64,000 bases of DNA from UMGS1519 sp963621885 (GTDB taxonomy: Bacteria > Actinomycetota > Coriobacteriia > Coriobacteriales > Eggerthellaceae), in assembly GCA_963621885.1 (NCBI GenBank), contig CAVFFT010000033.1, forward strand, positions 1 through 64,000, given 5' to 3'. The notes under the pieces are model-generated. The model did not search any database. It was not told where the DNA came from and saw only the letters and a program-made list of their open reading frames with translations. The translations under genes were made by a program, and so were the position numbers. How positions within the stretch are numbered: the stretch's first letter is position 1; the number at the start of each line of letters is the position of its first letter. Below, in pieces: positions 8,356 through 18,858 of this stretch.

Positions 8356-10314
8356 ATGTGCGGAATATGCGGTTTCACTCGCGCGAGGGAAAACGGCCAG
8401 ACGAATGCGACCGATGCCGCCACGCTGAAGGCGATGTGCGACATCATGGCGCATCGCGGTCCCGATGGTGAAGGCCGCTATCTCGATGACGGCATCGCCC
8501 TTGGCCATCGCCGCCTTTCGCTTATTGACCTCGCGGGCGGCAATCAGCCCATGGTGCGCGCAACCAGCGACCAAAACGCGGCTGTCACTTCCCCTGCCGG
8601 CATGCAGGCGGAAGAATACGCGCGCGGCGATTGGGCGATTGTCTTCAACGGCGAGATCTACAACTACCGTGACCTGCGCCAGGATCTCGAAGCCGACGGC
8701 TGGCATTTCGAAACGAATTCCGATACCGAAGTGCTGCTGGTGTCGTATCTCGCCTGGGGACGAAAGCTTTTCGACCGGCTCCGCGGCATGTTCGCCTTCG
8801 CCATCTGGAACAGGCAGACGGGCGAGCTTTTCTGCGCGCGCGACTTCTTCGGTATCAAGCCCTTCTACTACACGAGCCAGAACGGCCAGTTCATCTTCGC
8901 TTCGGAAATCAAGTCAATTCTCGAGCATCCCGCCTACGAGCGCGAACTCAACGAGGAGGCGCTGGAGGAATACCTTTCCTTCCAATACTCCGTGCTGCCC
9001 GAGACTTTCTTCAAGGGCGTCTACAAGCTCCCGCCGGCGCACTTCCTGTGCGTCCATGCCGATGGCTCGCTGGAAATCGAGCGCTACTGGCAGGTCGACT
9101 ACGACATCGACGAGAGCCTTTCCGTTGAGGAAGCGACCACCCGCATCCATGAGGCGGTGCAGGATTCCGTGAAATACCATCGCGTCGCCGATGTCGAGGT
9201 CGCGTCGTTCTTGAGTTCCGGCGTCGACTCCAACTACCTCACCGCGTCCCTCGATGCGCAGGGCTCCGACATCAAGACCTTCACCGTCGGTTTCGAAACG
9301 CCTGATGGGGAAAAGTACAACGAGATCTCCTACGCCCGCGAGGCAAGCGAGTATCTCGACATCCAGAACTTTGCGCATGTCATCGCCGAAGACGAATTCT
9401 GGTCGAGCCTCGCACGGGTGCAGTGGCATATGGACGAGCCGAGCGCCGACCCCGCCGCGGTGGCGCTGTATTTCGTCGACCGCGAGGCAGCCAAAAAGGT
9501 AAAGGCAGTCCTTTCCGGCGAGGGATCCGACGAGTTCTTCGGCGGCTACACGATTTACCAGACGCCGCTTGAGAACGCGAAGCTTTCCTGGATGCCGCAC
9601 GCGCTTCTGGAAACGGCGTCGCACACGCTTGGCGCACTGCATATGCGCGGCGCGAACTACCTGCATCGCGCAGCCACGCCGGTTGAGCAGATGTTTATCG
9701 GCAACGCGAATATGTTCACGGCCGAAGAGCGCCGCGCGCTTCTGAAGCATCCTGCCGGCGCGCCGAAACCCGCCGAAGTGTGCGCGCCCCGTTATGCCGA
9801 GGTGGCCAAACTCGACGACGTGACGAAGATGCAGTACATCGACATGAATTTCTGGCTCGTTGGCGACATCCTGTTGAAGACCGACAAGATGTCGATGGCG
9901 CATAGCCTGGAAAGCCGCGTCCCCTTCCTCGACAAGGAAGTTTGGCGTGTGGCGCGCACGCTTCCCCTTGATTGCAAAGTGTCGACCGCGCGCACGAAAA
10001 TCGCCCTGCGTGGCGCGGCGGAGAATCTTCTGCCCGCGCAATTCTGCGAGAAGCGCAAGCTTGGTTTCCCGGTGCCCACGCGCGTGTGGTTGAAGCAGGA
10101 CAAGTACTACGAGCGCGTGAAAGCCGCTTTCACAAGCGAGGTGGCGGAGCGCTTCTTCAACACGGAGCTGCTTGTGCAGCTGCTCGACGACCATCGCGCC
10201 GACAAGGCCGACAACTCGCGCAAGGTCTGGACCATCTACATGTTCCTCGTGTGGTACCAGGTATATTTCATTGATCGCACCACCCCCGCCAAACCGATTG
10301 AGGTGGAAGCTTAA
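8356..10314 (+). CDS. asnB: Glutamine-hydrolysing asparagine synthetase
   Basis: AsnB makes asparagine from aspartate, glutamine and ATP in the cytosol. It begins Met-Cys-Gly-Ile-Cys-Gly; Cys2 is the class II glutaminase nucleophile after Met removal. The synthetase half carries the PP-loop SSGVDS and later GEGSDEFFGGY. At 652 aa it is in the range of the longer Gram-positive enzymes (about 630) rather than E. coli AsnB (554). AAAGGAG lies 7 bases before the start. It is convergent with the small gene at 10402. Confidence 0.96.
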   Translation: MCGICGFTRARENGQTNATDAATLKAMCDIMAHRGPDGEGRYLDDGIALGHRRLSLIDLAGGNQPMVRATSDQNAAVTSPAGMQAEEYARGDWAIVFNGEIYNYRDLRQDLEADGWHFETNSDTEVLLVSYLAWGRKLFDRLRGMFAFAIWNRQTGELFCARDFFGIKPFYYTSQNGQFIFASEIKSILEHPAYERELNEEALEEYLSFQYSVLPETFFKGVYKLPPAHFLCVHADGSLEIERYWQVDYDIDESLSVEEATTRIHEAVQDSVKYHRVADVEVASFLSSGVDSNYLTASLDAQGSDIKTFTVGFETPDGEKYNEISYAREASEYLDIQNFAHVIAEDEFWSSLARVQWHMDEPSADPAAVALYFVDREAAKKVKAVLSGEGSDEFFGGYTIYQTPLENAKLSWMPHALLETASHTLGALHMRGANYLHRAATPVEQMFIGNANMFTAEERRALLKHPAGAPKPAEVCAPRYAEVAKLDDVTKMQYIDMNFWLVGDILLKTDKMSMAHSLESRVPFLDKEVWRVARTLPLDCKVSTARTKIALRGAAENLLPAQFCEKRKLGFPVPTRVWLKQDKYYERVKAAFTSEVAERFFNTELLVQLLDDHRADKADNSRKVWTIYMFLVWYQVYFIDRTTPAKPIEVEA

Positions 10315-10401
10315 ATCTTCGAGCCGGCGATTACGCCAAGCGGGAACGCCTGAGCACGCGACGTCTCAGCGGCGTCTCGGTGATGCCTCAGTAAGGCTGA
10401 C

Positions 10402-10707
10402 TTAGGCGAGGCGATTGACGTCGACCGTGGTCAGGTGGCCGTCGCGGGTTTCGAAAACGCAAATGCGGTCTGATTCATAAAGCAGACGGAAGGTCGCGAG
10501 CTCCATCGACGGAGTCGGCGCTTCTGAGGCTGCTTGGTTAGCGGTTTGGGAAGCAGCTTGAGATGCGGCTTCTTCTGTCGACGCAGCGCTTTCGGGACCG
10601 ACCTCGGAAGCACCATCCTGTGCCGGATCTGCCGCAGGACGAGACGCTTTCACATAACGCGGCGCCGGCTCGCCAAAGGCATGGGCGTAATCACTCGGCT
10701 TACGCAT
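10402..10707 (-). CDS. Small hypothetical protein downstream of truA
   Basis: I do not recognise this 101-residue protein. The middle (about 30-65) is low-complexity Ala/Ser/Gln/Glu (AASQAASQTANQAASEAPT). The C-terminal 30 residues (FRLLYESDRICVFETRDGHL) look like a small conserved beta-rich motif. GGAGG sits 5-6 bases before the ATG, so translation is likely. It begins 17 bp after the truA stop, on the same strand, and is probably cotranscribed with dnaE and truA. Confidence 0.65.
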   Translation of the reverse strand: MRKPSDYAHAFGEPAPRYVKASRPAADPAQDGASEVGPESAASTEEAASQAASQTANQAASEAPTPSMELATFRLLYESDRICVFETRDGHLTTVDVNRLA

Positions 10708-10724
10708 CGCTTGCCTCCGTATGC

Positions 10725-12272
10725 CTACGCATCGCGGCCGCCTCGCCGCCCAAATAGACGCGCGAACAGGCCACGCGCGTTCTTCGTCCGCGCTTTCTTT
10801 TGCTTTCCAGCTTTCGCGGCGCGTGCCGACGCCGATTCGCGCGGCACGTTAAAGCAAAGGGACACCTCGCCTTCAGCCGGCATCGGATCGGCCGGACGCA
10901 CGCGTGCCACACGGGGCGCAGCAGGCATTGCCGGCTTGCCACCCGTGTCGTTCATGCGCATTGAACCCTTGTGGGCACGGGCGGCCGCCTTCTCGACAGC
11001 GGCAGGCAGGGGTGCGTTTGGCTGCGCGTTTGAAGGCGCATTGCCACGCAGCACCGACACGGAAACGGACGCGTCGTCCACGCCGTCCGCATCCTCCGAA
11101 GCGCGAATATCCTCCCGCGCTTCCAAAATGTCCATGACCCGTTCTGCCACAGCGATATCCTCCGCTGTCGGTTCGGGCTCGACATCAGGGGTTTCCGCTT
11201 CAACAGGCCCAACACTATCCGACGCCACGCCTAAAGCCGCGCCATCCGCCGCCTGAGCTTCCGTCACAGCGACATCTTCCGCTATCGGCTCGAAATCAGC
11301 GTCAGGTGCTTCCGCCACCACAGCGACGTCTTCCGCCGTCTGGGCTTCTCCCGCCTGAGCACCCGCTTCAGGAGGTTCAGACTCTTCCTCTACCGGCGCA
11401 TATCCCCCATCCGCCGGGTCAACCGCATCGTACTCGTAACAGGGCATGTCACCCCGATAGCGCACGCGCCAGAACACAAGACCCTTGGCGGGCGCGTTCT
11501 CGCCTGCCGCCTGACGATCGCAGGCATCCAGCACCGTCTTCACCCATGCGGGCTCGCGACGACCGGATCCCACCATCACGAGCGTGCCCACGATAGAGCG
11601 CACCATCGAATGAAGGAAAGCGTTGCCCACGACGCGAATGCTCAGGGCATCCTCGCCCATCACATTCACCGGCACCACCCGCAGCTCGTCAAGCGTGCGC
11701 ACCGTGTTCTTCCCCACCGCGGACGCGGCAAGACAGAAGCTCTTGAAATCGTGCTCGCCCACCAGGTACGCAGCAGCCTCGTTCATCGCCGCCACGTCCA
11801 AATCGCGCCGCACATCCCAGCACCAATCCCGCAGGAAGAGCGGATGGCGATCACCCGGCACCACAAGATAGCGATACTCCCGCGAAAGCGCCGAAAAGCG
11901 CGCGGAGAAATCGGGCGGCATGAGCGCGAGGCTTTGCACCGCGATGGCATCGTCGGTCAGGGCATGAAGCGAGCGCTTCAAACGCTGCGGATTCAGGCTC
12001 GCAGCCTCCTCCGCTGAAACGGGAAAGCTCACCACCTGCGCCCGCGCATGCACGCCAGCATCGGTACGGCCCGCGCAGACCACTTCCACCTCGCGCCGCA
12101 ATGCAAGCGAAAGCGCCTGTTCAATCTCGCCCTGCACCGTATGCTGGCCCGGCTGCCGCGCGAAACCCGCGAAGGGCGCGCCATCGTACGAGAAGCACAG
12201 CGCAAGCTGTGCCGCCGCATCCGGCGTCTCAGGCAGCTCCATATGGTCGAGCGCGCACGATTCTTCCCGCAT
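10725..12272 (-). CDS. truA: tRNA pseudouridine synthase A with a long C-terminal tail
   Basis: TruA converts uridines 38-40 of the tRNA anticodon stem to pseudouridine. The catalytic motif AGRTDAGVHA places the nucleophile at Asp71, and the N-terminal start of the fold (SYDGAPFAGFARQ) is at 28-40. The catalytic part ends near residue 280. The remaining ~235 residues are not part of the normal enzyme (about 250-270 aa): a long acidic Ala/Glu/Asp/Val-rich stretch, then a basic end (KKARTKNARGLFARLFGRRG). AGGAGG precedes the ATG by 6 bases. The dnaE stop is 10 bp upstream, indicating an operon. Confidence 0.93.
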   Translation of the reverse strand: MREESCALDHMELPETPDAAAQLALCFSYDGAPFAGFARQPGQHTVQGEIEQALSLALRREVEVVCAGRTDAGVHARAQVVSFPVSAEEAASLNPQRLKRSLHALTDDAIAVQSLALMPPDFSARFSALSREYRYLVVPGDRHPLFLRDWCWDVRRDLDVAAMNEAAAYLVGEHDFKSFCLAASAVGKNTVRTLDELRVVPVNVMGEDALSIRVVGNAFLHSMVRSIVGTLVMVGSGRREPAWVKTVLDACDRQAAGENAPAKGLVFWRVRYRGDMPCYEYDAVDPADGGYAPVEEESEPPEAGAQAGEAQTAEDVAVVAEAPDADFEPIAEDVAVTEAQAADGAALGVASDSVGPVEAETPDVEPEPTAEDIAVAERVMDILEAREDIRASEDADGVDDASVSVSVLRGNAPSNAQPNAPLPAAVEKAAARAHKGSMRMNDTGGKPAMPAAPRVARVRPADPMPAEGEVSLCFNVPRESASARAAKAGKQKKARTKNARGLFARLFGRRGGRDA

Positions 12273-12282
12273 CGCCCGCCTC

Positions 12283-15200
12283 CTACGAAGCGCTCTTCAG
12301 CGCCGACGGGCCAAAGAGGCTCGAGATGTCGGACAGCAGCAGCACATTGCGCGAATCCACCGTCATCGGAAGCACCGCGCGGAAGCGACGACCGTCACTT
12401 TGGGTCACGTACAGCTCCACCGCGTCGTGACCAGGGTATTTCTTCAGAATGCGACTCAGATTGATTGAGGTCGTCTGGCTGAAATCCCGCGCTGCAATGG
12501 ATATGCGCAGGCAGTCGGGGCCCCGGTTCGCGTCCGCTTCGTCCAGCTCGATGGGGTTCACCTCGTAGGCGACAATCTGGTTGCCGCGGTCGGTCACCTC
12601 GAACTTGCCCTTCACCGCGACCACCGCATCCTCCTGGATGTAGCTCGCGTTGTCGTCATAGTTGAAGCACACGCATTCGACATGGCCAGTCGTATCCTCG
12701 AGCGTAAACGAGCACATCTTCGTATTACGCCTGGTCATACGCGTAGACACACCGGAAATCATGCCTGCGAAGGTACCGCTCTTCACATCCTTACCCGCCT
12801 CCGCGAGCTCGGAGAGGGTCTTCTTCGCCAGCCGCGCCAAGGCGTTCTTGTAGGGGTTCAGCGGATGGTCGGACACGAAGATGCCGAGAATCTCCTTCTC
12901 GAATACGAGCAGCGTGCGGCGATCCCACTCGACGCCATCGGGCGGCGGCACCTCTTCGCCCATGCCGGAATCGAGGCCGTCTTCCGCGAACATGTCGAAA
13001 ATGCTCTCCTGCCCGGCGACGCGGTCACGCTGACGCTTCGCCGCCGATTCAAGCAGTGTCGTCTCGTCGATGAAGTACATGAGCTGTTTGCGCGTGTAAC
13101 CGGTCGAGTCGAAGGCACCCGCCTTGATAAGCGCCTCAAGCGTCTTGCGGTTGTAGGCCTTCGAATCGAGGCGTCCCACGAAGTCGTGCAGCGAAGTATA
13201 GGGGCCATTCTCCTCGCGCTCGGCGACGATGGCCTCAACCACCTTCTCGCCCACGCCACGCACGCCGGCAAGGCCAAAGCGAACGCCCTCGTCGGTCGGC
13301 GTGAACTCGAGATTCGACGAGTTGATATCGGGCGGCAAAACCGGAATGCCACTACGATTGCAACTCGAGATGTATTGCGTCAGGCGGTCGTTGTTCCCCA
13401 TGTAGCTGGAAAGAACCGCCGCCATGTACTCGTAAGGGTAATGGGCCTTCAGGTAGGCGGTACGCATGACCAGCACGGCATAGCAGGCCGAGTGCGACTT
13501 GTTGAAGGCGTACTCAGCGAACTTCTTGGCATCGCTCCAGATCTTCTGGGCAACCTCGAGGGAATAGCCGTTCGCGACCGCGCCCGTGTTCCAGTCGTCC
13601 TCGAGCGCGTTCATGATCTCGATCTTTTTCTTACCCATGGCCTTACGCAGCTTGTCTGCCTTGCCTGGCGAAAAGCCGCTCATCGCCATGGAGATCTGCA
13701 TCAACTGCTCCTGGTAGACGATGGTGCCATAGGTTTCTTCCAGAATGGGGCGCAGGCGGTCGTCGTAATAGTGCGCCGGCTTGCGGCCTGTCGCCACGTC
13801 GACGTAGTCGTCAACGAAGCCGTTCTGCAGCGGGCCCGGACGGTTCAACGCGATCGATGCGACAATATCGGAGAACTGGCGCGGCTTCATGCGCGCAAAA
13901 AGCGACACATACAGGGCGCTTTCCACCTGGAAAAGACCATCCATATTGCCGTTGCACATGAGTTCGAAGGCGCCGGGGTCGTCAAGCGGAATGTCGTCTG
14001 GCTTGATGTCGATGCCATGCCGCGCCTTGATATTGTCGCAGGCGCCCGTGATAACACCGAGCGTGCGCAGGCCGAGGAAGTCCATCTTCAGAAGGCCAAG
14101 GTCAGGCGTGTAATGACCGTCATACTGCGTGATGATGCCGCCGCCCTTGGTATCGCGCTTCATCGGCACGTGCTCGCTCATCGGGTCACGGCAGATGATG
14201 GTCGCGCACGCGTGCACGCCCTCGTTGCGTACATTGCCTTCAATGGAGCGCGCCGCGTCGATAACCGCCGCGATCTCCTCTTCGCTTTCGTAGGCCTGCT
14301 TCAGATCGGGATTCTTCTCGATGGCCTGGTCAATCGTCACGCCGAGGTCGTTGCCGATCATCTTGCAGATGCGGTCGCCCACCGCGTAAGGTTCATCCAT
14401 CACGCGCGCGGCGTCGCGCACGGCATTCTTCGCCTGCAACTTACCGAAGGTGATAACGCCCGAAACGTGGTCTTCGCCATACACTTCGCGCACATGGTCG
14501 ATCACGTCCTGGCGATGCTTATCGTCGAAGTCGACGTCGATATCGGGCATCTCGACGCGCTCTTCCGAAAGGAAGCGCTCGAACAGCAGGCCGTTCGGCA
14601 AGGGGTCGAGGTCGGTAATGCCCATGGCATATGCGACGATGGAACCGGCCGCAGAACCACGACCCGGTCCAACACCGATGCCGTTGTTCTTCGCCCACAT
14701 GATGTATTCCTGCACGATGAGGAAGTAGGCGGGGAATCCCTGCTTGATGATGATGCCTGCCTCGTGCTCGTAGCGTTCCGCGACGGAAATGCCGTTCACT
14801 TCCGCCTCGCGCCAATTCTCGCCGTAGCGGCGCACGAGTCCCACCTCGATCTGGTGGCGGAACCAGCTTTCCTCGGTCTCGCCTTCCGGCAGGGGGAATT
14901 TCGGGAGAATGGAATCGCGTTCCAGCACGACATCGCACTTGTCGGCGATCTCGACCGTCGTGTCGCAGGCTTCCGGGAAGTCTCGCAGCGCCTCGCGCAT
15001 CTCCTCTTCGGTCTTCATGTAGAACTCGTCGTTCGAGAAGCGCATGCGATTCGTGTCGTTGAGCTTCGAGCCCGTGCCAATGCACAGCATGATGTCCTGC
15101 GGGCGCGCGTCTTCCCTGTTCAGGTAATGGAAGTCGTTGGTCGCGACCGTCTTCAAGCCGCAATCATTCGCGACCTTTGTCAGCTGCACATTTAGGTCGT

Positions 15201-15774
15201 GCTGCGTCATGCCCGCATTCGTCGTGATGCCCTGATCCTGCAACTCGATATAGAAGTCGCCCGGCGCAAACACCGAGGCGAGCTTCTTTGCCCAGGTCAC
15301 CGCATCATCATACTGGCGGTTGTCGAGCAGCTTCGGAATGATGCCCGCGATACAAGCGCTCGTGCCAATGAGGCCTTCGCCATATTCCTGCAGCATTTCG
15401 AAGGTCGTCCGCGGCTTGTAGTAGAAATTGTCAACGTGCGACTTCGACACGAGGCGCACGAGGTTGTGATAGCCCACGTTGTTCTTCGCGAGCAGAATCA
15501 TGTGATACAGCGGCGGCTTTCCCTCGCGCTTCAGCTCGCTGTCGGTGGTGAAATAGATCTCGCAGCCATAGATAGGCTTCACGCGAAAGCCGGTTTCCTT
15601 CTCCACCTTCTCGACGGCATCGGCAAGCTCCGGCACGCCCGACATGACCCCGTGATCGGTAATCGCAACGGCCGGCATACCGCAGGCAGCCGCCTTGCGC
15701 ACCATGTCGACGATGTGCGTTGCGCCATCGAGCAGGGAGTATTCGGTGTGATTATGCAGATGTACAAATGCCAT
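12283..15774 (-). CDS. dnaE: DNA polymerase III alpha subunit
   Basis: The replicative polymerase of 1163 aa, the usual DnaE length. The N-terminal PHP domain starts FVHLHNHTEYSLLDG. The catalytic aspartate motif PDIDVDFDD is at residues 410-418. The helix-hairpin-helix region (about 830-900) and the C-terminal OB fold (MISGVSTRMTRRNTKMCSF) are present. AAGG lies 6 bases before the ATG. It is the first gene of an apparent dnaE-truA-small-protein operon. Confidence 0.98.
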   Translation of the reverse strand: MAFVHLHNHTEYSLLDGATHIVDMVRKAAACGMPAVAITDHGVMSGVPELADAVEKVEKETGFRVKPIYGCEIYFTTDSELKREGKPPLYHMILLAKNNVGYHNLVRLVSKSHVDNFYYKPRTTFEMLQEYGEGLIGTSACIAGIIPKLLDNRQYDDAVTWAKKLASVFAPGDFYIELQDQGITTNAGMTQHDLNVQLTKVANDCGLKTVATNDFHYLNREDARPQDIMLCIGTGSKLNDTNRMRFSNDEFYMKTEEEMREALRDFPEACDTTVEIADKCDVVLERDSILPKFPLPEGETEESWFRHQIEVGLVRRYGENWREAEVNGISVAERYEHEAGIIIKQGFPAYFLIVQEYIMWAKNNGIGVGPGRGSAAGSIVAYAMGITDLDPLPNGLLFERFLSEERVEMPDIDVDFDDKHRQDVIDHVREVYGEDHVSGVITFGKLQAKNAVRDAARVMDEPYAVGDRICKMIGNDLGVTIDQAIEKNPDLKQAYESEEEIAAVIDAARSIEGNVRNEGVHACATIICRDPMSEHVPMKRDTKGGGIITQYDGHYTPDLGLLKMDFLGLRTLGVITGACDNIKARHGIDIKPDDIPLDDPGAFELMCNGNMDGLFQVESALYVSLFARMKPRQFSDIVASIALNRPGPLQNGFVDDYVDVATGRKPAHYYDDRLRPILEETYGTIVYQEQLMQISMAMSGFSPGKADKLRKAMGKKKIEIMNALEDDWNTGAVANGYSLEVAQKIWSDAKKFAEYAFNKSHSACYAVLVMRTAYLKAHYPYEYMAAVLSSYMGNNDRLTQYISSCNRSGIPVLPPDINSSNLEFTPTDEGVRFGLAGVRGVGEKVVEAIVAEREENGPYTSLHDFVGRLDSKAYNRKTLEALIKAGAFDSTGYTRKQLMYFIDETTLLESAAKRQRDRVAGQESIFDMFAEDGLDSGMGEEVPPPDGVEWDRRTLLVFEKEILGIFVSDHPLNPYKNALARLAKKTLSELAEAGKDVKSGTFAGMISGVSTRMTRRNTKMCSFTLEDTTGHVECVCFNYDDNASYIQEDAVVAVKGKFEVTDRGNQIVAYEVNPIELDEADANRGPDCLRISIAARDFSQTTSINLSRILKKYPGHDAVELYVTQSDGRRFRAVLPMTVDSRNVLLLSDISSLFGPSALKSAS

Positions 15775-15904
15775 GCGATGCCTTGCCTGTCGTAATGAGA
15801 TGCCGAGGGAGGGTATCGTTTCGTGTGCATATGCCTCAGCCGCTTTGTGCTCGCTCTATCTTAGCAACATGTATGGGAGGCGCAGACGAATTAGCTGTGG
15901 AATA

Positions 15905-15938
15905 TAAAAGAAGAGGCGCCTCTTGCGAGACGCCTCTT
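15905..15938 (-). terminator. Terminator of the ATP synthase operon
   Basis: An 8-bp stem AAGAGGCG / CGCCTCTT (15911-15918, 15931-15938) encloses a loop containing CTCTTGCGA. On the minus strand it is followed by TTTTATATT. It lies 39 bp past the atpC stop. The loop is shared with the clpC terminator at 37825. Confidence 0.88.
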
Positions 15939-15976
15939 TCAGTTCGAGAAATGCGGTGAACTGTCAGGCTTTTGGC

Positions 15977-16402
15977 CTACATGTGCTGAGCCGATTCGGC
16001 ATCAGCCTTCACCTTGCGGCGAATGTTCACCCAACGAAGCTTGCGCTCGAGAACGCTCTTGCGAATGCCCTCTTCACTTGCTTCGATGCGCTGCTGCAGG
16101 CTCGCCTCTTCGGCGCGCAGCTCATTCTCGTCAATGTCCTCAACCAGGCAGGCGCGGTCAGCCATAACGTACACACGCTCGCCCGAACAAGTCGCGTATC
16201 CACCCTGGGTTGCAACCGTCTTCACCGTGCCATCATTGAGGTATATGCGCACCGCGCCGCTCTTGAGCTTGGACACGATGGGCACATGATGTTCCATGAT
16301 GCCCGTCTCACCCAACTGGCCGGGTACCACAACCATGGAGACATCCTCGTTGCGGAACACGCGATCCTGCAGGTGGACAATATCACAGGTGAGTGTGGAC
16401 AT
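15977..16402 (-). CDS. atpC: F1 ATP synthase epsilon subunit
   Basis: The epsilon subunit (141 aa) couples the central stalk to the c-ring and can inhibit ATP hydrolysis. It has the N-terminal beta-sandwich (VVVPGQLGETGIMEHHVPIV) and a C-terminal helical hairpin (ENELRAEEASLQQRIEASEE). The ATG at 16402 follows GAGGAGAAC; an in-frame upstream extension lies inside atpD and is not needed. It starts 2 bp after the atpD stop and is the last gene of the operon. Confidence 0.96.
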   Translation of the reverse strand: MSTLTCDIVHLQDRVFRNEDVSMVVVPGQLGETGIMEHHVPIVSKLKSGAVRIYLNDGTVKTVATQGGYATCSGERVYVMADRACLVEDIDENELRAEEASLQQRIEASEEGIRKSVLERKLRWVNIRRKVKADAESAQHM

Positions 16403-16404
16403 GC

Positions 16405-17859
<1,455 letters not shown>

Positions 17860-18846
17860 TTATTCCTCCAATGCCGACGCGCCGCCGACGATTTCGTTGA
17901 TTTCCGTAGTGATGGCGCCCTGACGCACGCGGTTGTAAAGCCGCGTCAGATTGATCTCCATGTCGTTCGCATTGTCCGTTGCCGCTTTCATGGCATTGCG
18001 GCGCGCGCCCTGTTCTCCGGCAGCGGAGTCGATGAGCGTCGCGTAGAACATCGTACGCATGTAGGCGGGGAGCAAAGTCCAGAGTACCGATTCCTGTTCA
18101 GGCTCAAACACAACCTCAGGCTTCGGATTCTCCGGCTCCGTCTCGCTGGCCGTTTCGCCGGTCGCAAGCGTTTCCTGGAGATTGTTGAGGTCCACCATGG
18201 AAACGAACGCGCTCATAGGAGCAAGCCAGTTCGGAATGGCCTTCGAGGTGTCAACAAAGACGATACGTCGCACAGGCAGCAGGTATTCGGCGCGAAGCAC
18301 CTGGTCACCAGCATTACGCGCGTGGTTGTAAATGAGAATGACCTCGTCATAGGTCCCATCTACATAATGCTCCATCGCATAATTGCCCAGCTGGATCGCC
18401 TCGCCCATGGTCGGATCCGCAGAGAGATCCGAGAACTCCATGATTGGGGTGATCTGACGATATCGCCAATAGGAGATGGCCTTTTTGCCACAGGCGATGA
18501 CGTCGGCAGTAATGCCCTTCTCCGCCTTCTCCTTCATGACGCGCTCGGCGGCACGCAGAACGTTGCCGTTAAAACCGCCTGCGAGGCCGCGGTCGGACAC
18601 CACCGTCACGATGAGGACATGCTTGACCTCATCGTGAACCTGCAACAGCGGGTTGGCGGTAGCGCCGACACGGTCTACGATACCCGTCACGGTCGAAGCC
18701 ATAGCCGCCGTATACGGGATGGTGTGTTCAACACGTTCACGGGCCCTACGGATCTTGGCAGCAGAAATCATCTCCATGGTACGCGTAATCTGCTTCGTCG
18801 ATTTGACGGAGTTGATACGCCTGTTTATGTCATGAAGTGTTGCCAT
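17860..18846 (-). CDS. atpG: F1 ATP synthase gamma subunit with internal insertion
   Basis: The gamma subunit forms the rotating central shaft. The N-terminal (LHDINRRINSVKSTKQITRT) and C-terminal (ITTEINEIVGGASAL) coiled-coil ends are typical. At 328 aa it is about 40 longer than the usual 285-290. The extra part includes a Glu/Pro-rich segment near residues 220-240 (ETASETEPENPKPEVVFEPE) just before the conserved LLPAYMRTMFYATL block. It lies between atpA and atpD with 12- and 0-bp gaps. Confidence 0.96.
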   Translation of the reverse strand: MATLHDINRRINSVKSTKQITRTMEMISAAKIRRARERVEHTIPYTAAMASTVTGIVDRVGATANPLLQVHDEVKHVLIVTVVSDRGLAGGFNGNVLRAAERVMKEKAEKGITADVIACGKKAISYWRYRQITPIMEFSDLSADPTMGEAIQLGNYAMEHYVDGTYDEVILIYNHARNAGDQVLRAEYLLPVRRIVFVDTSKAIPNWLAPMSAFVSMVDLNNLQETLATGETASETEPENPKPEVVFEPEQESVLWTLLPAYMRTMFYATLIDSAAGEQGARRNAMKAATDNANDMEINLTRLYNRVRQGAITTEINEIVGGASALEE

Positions 18847-18858
18847 TGTCCTCTTTCC

